A DNA stretch of 64,000 nucleotides from Planctomycetota bacterium (GCA_003389325.1 QQVE01000002.1:1-64000), one strand, 5' to 3'. Counted from the stretch's first letter, positions 18,353 to 27,559 are shown. Notes: generated by a model not told the origin, from the letters alone. A program made the numbers and translations.

Positions 18353-18778
18353 CTACAGATCCTTGCGGAAGAAGACCTCGCCAATTCCACCTTCATTTAG
18401 CCCACTGATGATGCCGCACTCCATGAACCCGACGGCACGATGCCAAGCCTGCGCGGAAGCCTCGGCAACCTCCGAAGAGCTGAGCAGAAACTTGTGTCCG
18501 TTCGTTCGCAGTTGTGTTTCGATGAAGTCTAGCATCGACCGGGAGACCCCTTGCCCCTGGTAGTCCTCGCTGACCACGATGAGCGCGATGTAGGGGACTC
18601 GCGACCAAAGAAACTCAAGGCGAAGATATCCAATCGTCTTGCCGTTTTGCTCCGCCAGAACAACCGCTTGCTGGTCAATGGCATACTGAATCGCCGTGTT
18701 GCCGGCTGTGTGATCAAACGAAGAGCAAGTCGTCAGATCAGCATGGGTGGCAAGTCGTACATCGGCCGCGTCCTGCAT
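18353..18778 (-). CDS. GNAT-family N-acetyltransferase
   Basis: A 141-residue single-domain acetyl-CoA-dependent N-acetyltransferase. The core strands IGYLRLEFLW and YIALIVVSEDYQGQG are typical of GNAT motif A; the QGQGVS stretch is the acetyl-CoA pyrophosphate-binding loop. The following helix SRSMLDFIETQL and the late AQAWHRAVGFMECG motif complete the fold at the usual family length. The substrate cannot be told from sequence. The gene is alone on the minus strand, divergent from the oxidoreductase at 19121, and sits just beyond the decayed RHS area. ATG at 18776-18778 is the start. Confidence 0.85.
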   Translation of the reverse strand: MQDAADVRLATHADLTTCSSFDHTAGNTAIQYAIDQQAVVLAEQNGKTIGYLRLEFLWSRVPYIALIVVSEDYQGQGVSRSMLDFIETQLRTNGHKFLLSSSEVAEASAQAWHRAVGFMECGIISGLNEGGIGEVFFRKDL

Positions 18779-19120
18779 GAAGAATGCCTCTCGAACCAGC
18801 GTGTTGAGTTAAACGGAATTCAAGAATTGGTCTCGCGGTGGCCAGCCACGATGCCGCTTCGATCAGCCGCCGGGGGCTAGTTGAACTGAATCGCGGCCAA
18901 GACCCTCCGAAACGGCCAGGGTGAGAATAGACTACCAGCGTACCGCCGTGCGGGCGGCCGATTCAAGTCAGCGGCGGGGAACGAAGGAGCACCGAGGGCG
19001 CCTGACCCCGAGCAGCGGCCGTCTTCAAACGCTCGTCGGGCTGGGGTTATACTGACACGGGTCTGGCGCGGGCCGGTCAACCATCTGCAAGCCTTAAGCA
19101 CCACCAGAAAGTCATCTCCT
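18779..19120. promoter_or_regulatory. Divergent intergenic region with a likely promoter for the oxidoreductase gene
   Basis: About 340 bases separate two divergent genes. A good -10 hexamer TATACT lies at 19048-19053 on the plus strand, with a weak TTCAAA at 19024-19029 as a possible -35. No operator, riboswitch or small gene was recognised in the rest. Confidence 0.4.
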
Positions 19121-20434
19121 ATGCGCACGAACGAGCAGGTCCAAACGCGGCGCACGACCCGCCGCCGGTTTCTGAAGACGACGATGCTGGCTACCGGCGC
19201 GATGGGTGCGCCGATGTTCATTCCGCGAACCGCGCTGGCGGCGCCAGGCAAGCCGGGGGCGAATGAGCGAATCCGAGTGGGGGCGATTGGCGTGGGGGGC
19301 CGCGGGAAGCTGTTGCTCGAACAATTGCCCGACGGGGCCGAGATCGTGGCGCTGTCGGATTGCAATCTGCCGCGGGCCGAGGCGTTCAAGGCGAGCCAGC
19401 AGGCGGATTGGCCCGTCTATCAGGACTATCGAAAAGTGCTCGATCGCCAGGACGTCGACGCAGTAATCGTGGCCACGGGTGAATTTCAACGCGTCGTACC
19501 CTGCATCCACGCTTGCCAGGCCGGCAAGGATATCTATGCCGAGAAGCCACTGACCCTGTACGTACACGAAGGTCGGGCGCTGGTGCGGGCCGTGCGGCAA
19601 TACGAGCGCATCTTGCAGGTGGGCACGCAGCAGCGGTCGATGGAGATGAACCGCGTGGCGTGCGAGCTGGTGCGCAGCGGCGGTCTGGGAAAGGTGCGCG
19701 AGGTCCGCGCGATGAACTACACCGGCCCGAGTGCATCGCCCATGCCGCTGCCGCCCGAGCAACCCGTGCCCGACGGGCTCGACTGGAACGTTTGGCTCAA
19801 CCAGTCCGCATGGCGGCCGTTCAACACGAGTTGGATGGGGTGGATGCAGTGGCGTGACTTCTCAGGCGGCGAGATGACCAACTGGGGCGCGCACGGAGTC
19901 GACCAGATTCAGTGGGCCCTGGGGATGGACGGCACGGGCCCTGTCGAGATGCGCCCGCTGTCGGAAGGGCCCAACGGGCAGGTGACGATGCGGTATGCCA
20001 ATGGCGTGCCGGTAAATTTCGTCTCGGAGCATGGACGAGGTCCGATGGGCGGCGCGGTGTTCACGTGCGAACAGGGCAAGATCGAGATCAATCGCAACAA
20101 GTTCACTTCCAACCCGCTCGATATTGCGGCGGAGCTTAACAAGAAGATCGACGTGGCCGAAGAGGAGCGCAAATGGAGCGATGACCTGGCCCTGTGGCAG
20201 GCCCGTTGGCACTTGCAGAATTGGCTCGACTGCATCCGCTCGCGCGAGCTGCCGGTCGCCGACGTGGAGATTGGCCACCGCTCCGTCACGATCTGTCATC
20301 TCGCGAACATCACGCGGGCCGTCGGACGTCCGCTCGAGTGGGATCCGGTGAAGGAGCAATTCGTGAACGACGACGAGGCGAACGGATACCTGGTTCGCCA
20401 GCGCCGTGAAGGATTCGAGCTGCCGGAAGTGTAG
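19121..20434 (+). CDS. Gfo/Idh/MocA family oxidoreductase, Tat-exported
   Basis: A 437-residue NAD(P)-dependent sugar-type dehydrogenase of the Gfo/Idh/MocA superfamily. The N-terminus carries a Tat signal (RRRFLKTTMLATGAMG, then an AxA-type site near ALAAPG), so the enzyme is predicted to act outside the cytoplasm, a pattern common in Planctomycetes. The Rossmann motif IRVGAIGVGGRGK follows at about residue 48, and EKPLTLYVHEG is the conserved EKP motif that closes the cofactor domain. The C-terminal half contains the usual MTNWGAHGVDQIQWALG segment, with a histidine expected at the active site. It is monocistronic. The substrate is unknown; expansion of such enzymes in Planctomycetes is usually linked to complex-carbohydrate catabolism. 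Confidence 0.9.
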   Translation: MRTNEQVQTRRTTRRRFLKTTMLATGAMGAPMFIPRTALAAPGKPGANERIRVGAIGVGGRGKLLLEQLPDGAEIVALSDCNLPRAEAFKASQQADWPVYQDYRKVLDRQDVDAVIVATGEFQRVVPCIHACQAGKDIYAEKPLTLYVHEGRALVRAVRQYERILQVGTQQRSMEMNRVACELVRSGGLGKVREVRAMNYTGPSASPMPLPPEQPVPDGLDWNVWLNQSAWRPFNTSWMGWMQWRDFSGGEMTNWGAHGVDQIQWALGMDGTGPVEMRPLSEGPNGQVTMRYANGVPVNFVSEHGRGPMGGAVFTCEQGKIEINRNKFTSNPLDIAAELNKKIDVAEEERKWSDDLALWQARWHLQNWLDCIRSRELPVADVEIGHRSVTICHLANITRAVGRPLEWDPVKEQFVNDDEANGYLVRQRREGFELPEV

Positions 20435-20529
20435 GGTCCCCAGTGACCGCCTGGTACAACGGAACCCAGCGTTTACAATTGGCTGTGCCGCGTTGGCGAT
20501 CCACATAAGCTCCGAACTTGCGGCTGGGT

Positions 20530-21777
20530 TCAGATGATGCCGCGTGCTCGAAGTGCTTGGCGGCGCTCGGCGCTGAAGCCGGCTTCGGCGAGAACTTCGT
20601 CGGTGTCGACGCCGTGTGGCGGGGCGGGGCGTCGAATTCGCACGGGCGTCCGCGACATCTTGGCCGGCGGCGCTTCGGTCCTCACCTCGCGTCCCGAGGG
20701 CTGCGTGGCGGTTTGCATGGTCTCGCGGGCTTGAATGTGTGGGTCGTCGACCATTTCGGCCGGCGTGAGGACCTTTTCCACCGATAGGCCGATGTCGACC
20801 ATCGCGGCGATGACATCGTCGCGGGCCCGCTCGCGGCAGTAGTCGGCGAGCATTGTGTCGAGCTCTTCGCGCCGCGCCACCCGGGCGGGAATCGTGGCAT
20901 AGTCGGGATGCGTGCCCAGCTCGGGCCGACCCATCAATGCGCTGAGCTTCACCCAATGCGTGTCGAGCAGGACGCCGGCGTAGATCCAGCCATCGCAACA
21001 GCGATACACGTTGGCCGGCGCGCCGAAGGGGTAGGTGTTGCCCAGCCGAGGCGTCGGCAGGCCGGCGGCGGCCAGCGTGGGCTGACCCGTGCACGATGCG
21101 ACCGTGGCATCGACGAGCGAGATGTCGATGTGCTGCCCTTCGCCGTGGGCGTCGCGATGCCTCAAGGCCGCGAGTGCCGCCAGCGCCGCGTGCAGGCCCG
21201 CCAGCTCGTCAGCAAGATAGATCGGAGTCTTCATCGGCGGGTTGTCGCCGGTAGTGTTGAGCCACATCAGCCCGGACATCGCTTGGGCCGAGGGATCGTA
21301 TCCGGCGCGCCTGGCATAGGGGCCGTATTGCCCGTAGCCGCTGATCGAGACGTAGATGATGTCGGCCTTGACGGCCCGCACGTGTTCGTAGCCGCAACCG
21401 AGCTCGGCCATCCGCCCCGGCCGGTAGTTTTGCACGACGATATCGGCCGATCGCGCCAGCTCGAGAAAGACGTCGCGCCCCGCGGGTTGTTTCAAATCGA
21501 GCGTGATGTTGCGCTTGTTACGGTTTACCGCGGCGTCGAAGAACGAGACGGGAGGATCGGCGTGCGCTAGAAAAGGTGGCAGGCGATGCGCGACGTCGGG
21601 CGAGCCGTGCTGCTCGACCTTGACGACGTCGGCGCCGAAGTCGGCCAGCAGGCAGGCGCAGCGCGGTCCGGCCCAGGTCGACGCGACTTCCAGAACGCGA
21701 ATTCCGTCGAGCGGGCCTGCCAGATCGTTGCGCGCCTCGCGAAAAAAATCGGCGGCGTCCACTGCTGGTTCAGCCAT
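20530..21777 (-). CDS. CaiB/BaiF-type class III CoA-transferase
   Basis: A 415-residue class III CoA-transferase that would move CoA between acyl groups. The N-terminal GIRVLEVASTWAGPRCACLLADFGADVVKVE is the hallmark of the family, and the YDPSAQAMSG and DELAGLHAALAALAAL segments complete it. In this family the catalytic aspartate follows the first domain, in the stretch that includes NYRPGRMAELG. ATG at 21777 was chosen because AAGGAA precedes it and family homology starts soon after; longer upstream frames are not supported. It is divergent from the crotonase at 22076 across about 300 bases, which suggests a shared acyl-CoA pathway. Carnitine, bile-acid or aromatic acyl substrates cannot be distinguished. 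Confidence 0.88.
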   Translation of the reverse strand: MAEPAVDAADFFREARNDLAGPLDGIRVLEVASTWAGPRCACLLADFGADVVKVEQHGSPDVAHRLPPFLAHADPPVSFFDAAVNRNKRNITLDLKQPAGRDVFLELARSADIVVQNYRPGRMAELGCGYEHVRAVKADIIYVSISGYGQYGPYARRAGYDPSAQAMSGLMWLNTTGDNPPMKTPIYLADELAGLHAALAALAALRHRDAHGEGQHIDISLVDATVASCTGQPTLAAAGLPTPRLGNTYPFGAPANVYRCCDGWIYAGVLLDTHWVKLSALMGRPELGTHPDYATIPARVARREELDTMLADYCRERARDDVIAAMVDIGLSVEKVLTPAEMVDDPHIQARETMQTATQPSGREVRTEAPPAKMSRTPVRIRRPAPPHGVDTDEVLAEAGFSAERRQALRARGII

Positions 21778-22075
21778 TGCGGTTCCTTTCGCCAAATGTC
21801 CGCGTAGGCAGGATTCCGACACGGCGAGCCGATCGTACCACCACGGGCCGCACGTCACAACATTGCGGCCGGAGTGCCGTCCTTGTTTCGTGCGAGCCAC
21901 GAAAGCCCCTGGATTGGCGCCGCCTGAGCGGTAGGATGAACGCTCGGCGCAGACCGGTCGAAGCGGCCGGTTCCCGCGTCGCGCTGCCCCGATGCATCGC
22001 GAGTCGTGCACGGCGGGACGCGAGGCCGTCAAGCTAATTTGCGTCGAGGACGAGAACTTGGAAACGCCGACAACC

Positions 22076-22969
22076 ATGACCTACGAGAAGACGGGGCGGA
22101 TCGCGCGGATTACGCTGGCGCGGCCCGAGCGTGGCAACGGCATTACGTTTGCCATGCCGCGCGAGCTGGCCTCGTGTGTCGAGCGGGCGAACCTCGACCC
22201 GGAGGTGCACGTCATCGCGCTCTCGGGCCAGGGAAAAGGATTTTGCGGCGGCTACGACCTGGTGGCCTCGGCCGAGCGGCAAATGGAGGAAGTGGCGCAA
22301 ACCGGCGATTGGCCGGCCGGCTCGCCCCTGGATCCGCAAGTTCAGGCGGCCAATCACGACCCCTCGGGCACCTGGGATCCGATGGTCGACTACGCGATGA
22401 TGAGCCGCAACGTGCGCGGGTTCATGAGCCTGTTCTTCAGCGACAAGCCGGTGGTTTGCAAGGTGCACGGCTTTTGCGTGGCCGGGGGGACCGACATGGC
22501 ACTGTGCGCCGATTTGTTGGTGATCGAGGACCAGGCCAAGATCGGCTATCCGCCGGCCCGCGTATGGGGCACGCCGACCACGGCGCTGTGGTCGCATCGC
22601 ATCGGGGCGCAACGCGCGAAGCGGCTGTTGTTCACCGGCGATTGCCTCTCAGGCAGCGAGGCCGTTGAGTGGGGCCTGGCCGTCGAGGCGGCGCCACTGG
22701 CAAAACTCGACGAGCGGTTCGAGACCCTGCTAGGCCGCATCGCCACTGTGCCGGTGAATCAATTGATCATGATGAAGTTGCTGGTCAATCAGACGACCGC
22801 CGGACTTCTCCCCACGCAGACCTTGGGCACGTTGTTCGACGGCATCGCGCGGCACACGGCCGAAGGCTATGCGTTTCAGCAGCGCGCCGCCGAAGCCGGC
22901 TTCAAGCAGGCCGTGCGAGAGCGCGACGAGCCGTTTGGGGATTTCGGCCCCTCGACGTTCAAGGGCTGA
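22076..22969 (+). CDS. Enoyl-CoA hydratase/isomerase (crotonase) family protein
   Basis: A 297-residue crotonase. The N-terminal strand GRIARITLARPERGN and the two oxyanion-hole segments GQGKGFCGGYDL and KVHGFCVAGGTDMALCADL are clear. An insertion rich in polar residues lies between them (about 75-115), longer than in short hydratases, as in crotonase-family proteins acting on larger acyl groups. ATG 22076 was chosen; TTG 22058 is an alternative, with GAGGACGAG placed as a ribosome-binding site for it. It faces the CoA-transferase gene and the two probably share an acyl-CoA pathway. Hydratase versus isomerase activity cannot be decided. Confidence 0.87.
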   Translation: MTYEKTGRIARITLARPERGNGITFAMPRELASCVERANLDPEVHVIALSGQGKGFCGGYDLVASAERQMEEVAQTGDWPAGSPLDPQVQAANHDPSGTWDPMVDYAMMSRNVRGFMSLFFSDKPVVCKVHGFCVAGGTDMALCADLLVIEDQAKIGYPPARVWGTPTTALWSHRIGAQRAKRLLFTGDCLSGSEAVEWGLAVEAAPLAKLDERFETLLGRIATVPVNQLIMMKLLVNQTTAGLLPTQTLGTLFDGIARHTAEGYAFQQRAAEAGFKQAVRERDEPFGDFGPSTFKG

Positions 22970-23124
22970 GGCACCGCGGCCGTATCGACCGTTAAGCGTA
23001 TGGGACTCTTTGTGCCCCGATGCGACGAGCGTCGCATCGAGCCTGGCAAAGGGGATGCAAGCTGGGCTCAGACTCGCATTCGTTTGCCTTCATCGCCGGA
23101 ATTCCACTCGTTCCAAAAAAAATC

Positions 23125-23152
23125 TTAACGCGATCGCTCTCGCAGTTACGAT
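23125..23152 (+). promoter_or_regulatory. Candidate sigma-70-type promoter for the PEP-CTERM gene
   Basis: TTAACG at 23125-23130 and TACGAT at 23147-23152 are separated by 16 bases, about 50 bases before the chosen start codon. The fit to the consensus is moderate. Confidence 0.35.
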
Positions 23153-23205
23153 GCCCGGTACGCCTGAGGTATTGCTACGCCACCTATGCATCGGAGGGCC
23201 CGCTC

Positions 23206-23940
23206 ATGAGGCAAATCAGCACCTACGCATGCTTTGCACTATCCGCCTTGCGTCAGCGCGGCGGCCGTGTGGCGGGCCGTTCGAATTCCGGTCGCGCCGT
23301 GGCAATCTGCATGGCGACCATGGCATTGGTCGGTTTATCGGTCGACGCCCGAGCCGCGATTCTTCTCGACCAGAGTCCTGCCACCACGGGCGCTGCGATT
23401 CTTTCCGACGGCTTGGACAATCGCAGCATCTCCCAGAACTTCGCCGAGGACTTCTCGTTTGGCACTGCCGTTTCGCTCACCGGTATGGACATCTACATGG
23501 CGGAAGATGTGGCCACCGTTGGGCAATCGGTCACGATACGTCTCTACGAAGACGCTTCAGGCATTCCCGGCACCAAGCTGAGCGACTTTACGGAAACCGT
23601 TTCTACCATTGATCTCATCGGCGCCGTTGGCACCAACGAGCGCGTGCATGCGGACTTTACCATCCCGCTGCTGCTGGAAGCGGATACCACGTACTGGATC
23701 GGCATGAGCGGCACCGGGGTCACCACGTTCAGCCTGACCGGTCTGGGCGACGTGGTCGACGCTCCGTATGATGATCGTACGATGGCGCAGTTCACCGCCG
23801 AGTCGTTCAGCTTTATCTCTGGAACGGGCACAGGTGATATGGCCTTCCGGCTCGAGGGTATCATTGTGCCCGAACCTACGTCGGCCGCGCTCATGGCGCT
23901 GGGCTGCCTGGCGCTGCTTTACCTGCGGACGCGGCGCTAG
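23206..23940 (+). CDS. PEP-CTERM sorted secreted protein (choice-of-anchor type)
   Basis: A 244-residue exported protein. A hydrophobic signal segment (AICMATMALVGLSVDARA, cleavage near ARA) is followed by a beta-rich domain. This domain opens with a segment containing DQSPATTGAAILSDGLDNRSI and later has VTIRLYEDASGIPGTKLSDF and LEADTTYWIGMSG, typical of choice-of-anchor modules. The C-terminus has the full sorting tripartite signal: VPEP at 221-224, a hydrophobic helix (SAALMALGCLALLYL) and a final RTRR. PEP-CTERM proteins are processed by an exosortase, which is not in the window. ATG 23206 has GGAG upstream; a longer frame to 23020 lacks support. The gene stands alone. Confidence 0.85.
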   Translation: MRQISTYACFALSALRQRGGRVAGRSNSGRAVAICMATMALVGLSVDARAAILLDQSPATTGAAILSDGLDNRSISQNFAEDFSFGTAVSLTGMDIYMAEDVATVGQSVTIRLYEDASGIPGTKLSDFTETVSTIDLIGAVGTNERVHADFTIPLLLEADTTYWIGMSGTGVTTFSLTGLGDVVDAPYDDRTMAQFTAESFSFISGTGTGDMAFRLEGIIVPEPTSAALMALGCLALLYLRTRR

Positions 23941-24089
23941 GGAGTGTGCATGTCATTTCACCGCTTCCGGGCCGAGCCTGTTTTCCCAGCACTACTTGGC
24001 CCACTCCGTTCGGAGCGTCTTCGCCTCGCCGGCGGTGCTAGGCTTTGTTAGGTGTGACAGAGCCTTGCTCATCCGGGGATTCTAGCGAC

Positions 24090-25484
24090 ATGCCATCCAC
24101 TACCGGCGGAAATCCTGCGCCCCGGCCCGACGGGGCGTCGCGGTTGAATCGGTTGTATCAAATCGCGTTCTATCTTAGTGCCATGTTTCTGGCGTTCGTG
24201 GCCGGGGCCGTGGCGACGGACCTGAACTGGGCGGTCGGCGACTGGGCGCGCGATGCGTTTCTGGCGGCCCGCGCCGTGACCTCGGGGCATCTGCTGACGG
24301 AAGACGAGTATCCCAAGCTGCTGTGGAACGTCGCGCGCACCGACGCGCGTGGGCTTCGTAAATACGATCCGCGGCAGTCGGCCGGCGGCTACACGCTCTA
24401 TTCCGCCGCCGATAGCCCGTCGGCCATCCTGCTGGACGAACGGGGCGACGAGCTGCATCGGTGGACCATGCCCCTCAGTCGGGCCTGCCCGAATGCCCCT
24501 GTGTCGAGATGGGTCGCCGATCGCGGCATCCTCGTGCGGCGCACGCAACTGTTTCCCAATGGCGATTTGATGGCGCTGTACGACACGCCGCAGTTCACGC
24601 CGTCGGGTTGCGGGCTGGTGCGAATGGACTGCGACAGCGAAGTGATTTGGGCATTCGACGAGCCGGCCCACCACGATTTCGCCGTCGACCCCGCAGGCAA
24701 TACCTGGGTGCTGACCAACGCGATTCGCCGCACGGCCCACCCGCAGTGGCAGGAGCTCGAGCTGCCGATCATCGAAGAGTTCGTCGTCAAGCTCGATCCG
24801 CAAGGGCATCCCGTCCAGCGGATGTCGCTGTTCGACCTGCTGGGCAGCTCGCGGTTTCACCGGCCGCTGGTGAGCCTGGCGAATCAACTCGGCGACGTGC
24901 TGCATAGCAACACCGTGAACCTGGCCGGCGAGAAGTTTGCCGCGCATCACCCCGACGTTTCGCACGGCGATCTGATCGTCTGCCTGAGAAATCTCAACCT
25001 CGTCGTCGCGATCAATCCCGACCGCGCAGCGATCGTATGGGCCGTCGCCGGGCCATGGCGCCGCCCCCACGATCCCGATCCGCTCGACAATGGCCACTTG
25101 CTCGTCTTCGACAACTGCTACGCCGGCGGATCGGTTGAGGGGTCGAGGGTCGTCGAAGTCGATCCGCGCGATGCTTCAATCGTGTGGGCCTTCACTGGCA
25201 CGGGCGACGATCGCTTGTACAGTCAGATCCGCTCCTCGCAGCAGCGGCTGCCCGGCGGCAACGTGTTGATTACCGAATCGGACTTTGGCCGGATTCTCGA
25301 AGTGACGCGCGACGGCCAGGTCGTCTGGGAGTACGTCCACCCGGGCCGCGGAACGCGCGACGGCCAGACGCTGATTCCGGTGATTTGCGGCGCCCAGCGT
25401 TACGATCCGCAGCAGCTCGATTTTCTCGACAGGCAGCCGTCGGCGGTCGCCAAAACGCGGGCGGATCAGAAAAAAGGGATTTGA
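24090..25484 (+). CDS. Arylsulfotransferase (ASST)-like beta-propeller protein, membrane-anchored
   Basis: A 464-residue protein with one N-terminal membrane helix (about 22-45, YQIAFYLSAMFLAFVAGAVA) followed by an extracytoplasmic beta-propeller. Repeated blades of the form LLDERGDELHRW, LFPNGDLMALYD, VVWEY and LPGGNVLITESDFGRILEV are characteristic of ASST-like proteins. Bacterial ASSTs transfer sulfate between phenolic compounds, but many Planctomycete members are uncharacterised; the catalytic histidine was not assigned here. It heads a plus-strand cluster with two small membrane proteins and a sulfotransferase (to 27446), consistent with a role in surface sulfation or a secreted sulfo-compound. 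ATG 24090 was chosen because it directly precedes the helix. Confidence 0.78.
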   Translation: MPSTTGGNPAPRPDGASRLNRLYQIAFYLSAMFLAFVAGAVATDLNWAVGDWARDAFLAARAVTSGHLLTEDEYPKLLWNVARTDARGLRKYDPRQSAGGYTLYSAADSPSAILLDERGDELHRWTMPLSRACPNAPVSRWVADRGILVRRTQLFPNGDLMALYDTPQFTPSGCGLVRMDCDSEVIWAFDEPAHHDFAVDPAGNTWVLTNAIRRTAHPQWQELELPIIEEFVVKLDPQGHPVQRMSLFDLLGSSRFHRPLVSLANQLGDVLHSNTVNLAGEKFAAHHPDVSHGDLIVCLRNLNLVVAINPDRAAIVWAVAGPWRRPHDPDPLDNGHLLVFDNCYAGGSVEGSRVVEVDPRDASIVWAFTGTGDDRLYSQIRSSQQRLPGGNVLITESDFGRILEVTRDGQVVWEYVHPGRGTRDGQTLIPVICGAQRYDPQQLDFLDRQPSAVAKTRADQKKGI

Positions 25485-25584
25485 CGATTTGACGATCTTT
25501 CCGGTCGACCTAGCTTTGTAGCGTGGCCTGCGCGTGCCGACGGCGCGGCCGATCGCTGGTGAACTCGCTGAAGGGACCACTGTG

Positions 25585-25764
25585 ATGCCGGTATTTCTTG
25601 GCTACATCGGACCCGGTGCCGGACTTGGGCTGATTGGCGCGCTGGTGGGCCTTTTTCTGGCCGTCTTGAGGGCCCTGGGGTTTGTCGTTTTCTGGCCGGT
25701 GCGGCGATTGTTGCGCAAGTCGAAGATGCAGGCCGACGGCGGCGGCGAAAATCTTGCCGATTGA
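25585..25764 (+). CDS. Small membrane protein with GYIGPGAG motif
   Basis: A 59-residue protein with one long hydrophobic helix (GLGLIGALVGLFLAVLRALGFVVF) preceded by GYIGPGAG and followed by a basic, charged tail (RRLLRKSKMQ). ATG 25585 is chosen because AAGGGA lies 9 bases upstream; an earlier in-frame ATG at 25534 has no such site. It lies 100 bases after the ASST-like gene. The GPGAG motif plus helix looks like a partner subunit or anchor for the neighbouring membrane enzyme, which is inference. No function is known. Confidence 0.7.
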   Translation: MPVFLGYIGPGAGLGLIGALVGLFLAVLRALGFVVFWPVRRLLRKSKMQADGGGENLAD

Positions 25765-25809
25765 TCCCGAGCAGGGCCGCCAGCGAACTCTCGGCCAGGA
25801 GGCAAAGCC

Positions 25810-26262
25810 GTGCCCATGGAGGCTGCCGTGTTTCCAGCCATTGTCGCGCAATCTGCCGCGCCGAGCGTGCTGCTGGCGATTGTCGCGTGTGCCGTGCTCT
25901 CGGGCGTCGCGTCGATGCTCGTTTACCGGCGGTTCTCGCAGCAAGAGCGCCTCCGCGAGTTGGAACGGATGACCGCAGACGTACGCCTGTCGCTGAGGAA
26001 CCACGACGGTGCGTTTACCGACGCGCTGCCGCTGCTGCGGCAGAACGTGGCGCTGGCCGGGTGTCGGTTGAAGCTGGCACTGCTCCCTTCGTTGGTGGCG
26101 GGCGTCCCGATTGTGATCGCGCTGGTCGGCCTCGACGCCTGCGTGGGGCCGCAGACCGTGCTGCCGTTTGGACCTGCGTGGTCGCGGTCGTGGCCGGTGG
26201 TGTTTCTGGCGGTCAGCTTCCTGGCCGCACTGCTGACGAAGATCGCCTTACGCATTCGATAG
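25810..26262 (+). CDS. Three-helix membrane protein with DUF106/EMC3-like topology
   Basis: A 150-residue membrane protein starting at GTG 25810 (ATG 25816 possible). An N-terminal helix (about 17-39) is followed by a charged cytoplasmic coil (RRFSQQERLRELERMTADVRL) and two more helices (about 89-110 and 127-146). This order, helix then basic coil then helix pair, resembles the DUF106/EMC3/YidC-like insertase superfamily, but the similarity is topological only and no family motif was verified. It lies 45 bases after the small membrane protein and 41 before the sulfotransferase, so it is likely cotranscribed. Confidence 0.65.
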   Translation: MPMEAAVFPAIVAQSAAPSVLLAIVACAVLSGVASMLVYRRFSQQERLRELERMTADVRLSLRNHDGAFTDALPLLRQNVALAGCRLKLALLPSLVAGVPIVIALVGLDACVGPQTVLPFGPAWSRSWPVVFLAVSFLAALLTKIALRIR

Positions 26263-26303
26263 CGTCCCGTACCTACCCTGCCATGATCTAAGGTCCCGCC
26301 CGC

Positions 26304-27446
26304 GTGTCCGCCACGACGCAATCCACCGATGCCTTTCGTGTACCGCTCGGCGAACACCTGCTGGAAAGCGCGGTCCACGCGTTTCCGAATCTGTGGGTTC
26401 GCCTAGGCGGCCTCGAGACGCGGGCCCTGCACGCCCGGCTGGACGGCATTGCGGTGGACCGGCCGATCTACGTTGCCGGATTGGCACGCTCGGGCAGCAC
26501 GATCCTGCTCGAGGTGCTTGCCGCGCAGCAGGACGTCGCCGCGCATCGGTATAGCGACTTTCCGGGCATCTTCACTCCGTTCTGGTGGCACGAAGTCCAG
26601 CGGCGCAGCCCCAAGCCCTCGGCGCAACCTGTCGAAAGAGCGCACGCCGACGGTTTGCTGATAACGCCCGACAGCCCCGAAGCCATGGAAGAAGCCCTCT
26701 GGATGGCGTTCTTTCCGTCGGCGCACGACCCTGCCAGGTCCCAGGTGCTGGATGCGCAAGCTTCCCATCCCAGTTTCGAGCGCTTCTACCGAGACCATTT
26801 GCGGAAGCTGCTGCTGGTGCGTGGGCGGTCTCGCTACGCTTCGAAAAACAACTACAACCTGACGCGGCTGCAGTATCTGCAGCGGCTGTTTCCCGAAGCT
26901 CGCTTCGTCGTTCCGATCCGGCGGCCGCTGAATCATATCGCGTCGCTCATGAAGCAGCATCATCTGTTCCGTTGCGGCGAATCGGCGCATCGCCGGGCCC
27001 TTGTGCACATGCGGCGCGTCGGTCATTTCGAGTTCGGGCTCGACCACCGGCCGATCAACACCGGCGATCCGGAGGCGACGCGCCAAATCGTCGATTTGTG
27101 GCGGCGCGGCGAGGAAGTTCGCGGTTGGGCACGCTATTGGGCCCAACTGCATAACTGGCTGGCCGATCGAATCGCAGCGGACGCCTCGCTGGCCCGCTCG
27201 ACGCTTGTGATTCGCTTCGAAGACCTCTGCCAAGACCCCTCCGCGACGTTGGCACGCCTGTTTGAGCATGCCCAGCTCGATGGCGACGACGTGGTGCACG
27301 ACTTTGCGGGGCGAATTCACGCACCCGAGTACTATCGTCCGCAGTTTACCTCCGAGGAACGTGCCGTCATCGCGGAGGAAACCGATGCCGTCGCTTCGCG
27401 CTTCGGATACGACCGCGAGGACGCCGACTGTGAATGGAGTTCGTGA
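26304..27446 (+). CDS. Sulfotransferase family protein
   Basis: A 380-residue cytoplasmic enzyme starting at GTG 26304. The 5'-phosphosulfate-binding loop appears as VAGLARSGSTILLEVLAAQQ (about 56-75) and the 3'-phosphate motif as RFVVPIRRPLNHIASLMKQ, both diagnostic of PAPS-dependent sulfotransferases of the Sulfotransfer_3 type. The late TLVIRFEDLCQDPSATLARLF segment also fits. It transfers sulfate from PAPS to an unknown acceptor, possibly a carbohydrate, lipid or small alcohol. The gene ends the ASST-like cluster, which makes a sulfated surface or lipid product plausible. Confidence 0.85.
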   Translation: MSATTQSTDAFRVPLGEHLLESAVHAFPNLWVRLGGLETRALHARLDGIAVDRPIYVAGLARSGSTILLEVLAAQQDVAAHRYSDFPGIFTPFWWHEVQRRSPKPSAQPVERAHADGLLITPDSPEAMEEALWMAFFPSAHDPARSQVLDAQASHPSFERFYRDHLRKLLLVRGRSRYASKNNYNLTRLQYLQRLFPEARFVVPIRRPLNHIASLMKQHHLFRCGESAHRRALVHMRRVGHFEFGLDHRPINTGDPEATRQIVDLWRRGEEVRGWARYWAQLHNWLADRIAADASLARSTLVIRFEDLCQDPSATLARLFEHAQLDGDDVVHDFAGRIHAPEYYRPQFTSEERAVIAEETDAVASRFGYDREDADCEWSS

Positions 27447-27559
27447 CGAAGCACGCCGGACTCGCCGCATCCACCGTCCGGCAACTTGTATCGCACAGCG
27501 CATTCTGCGAGGATCGCGTTCGTTGTCGGCGGTGTTGGGTTCGCGTTCCGAGGTGAGCC

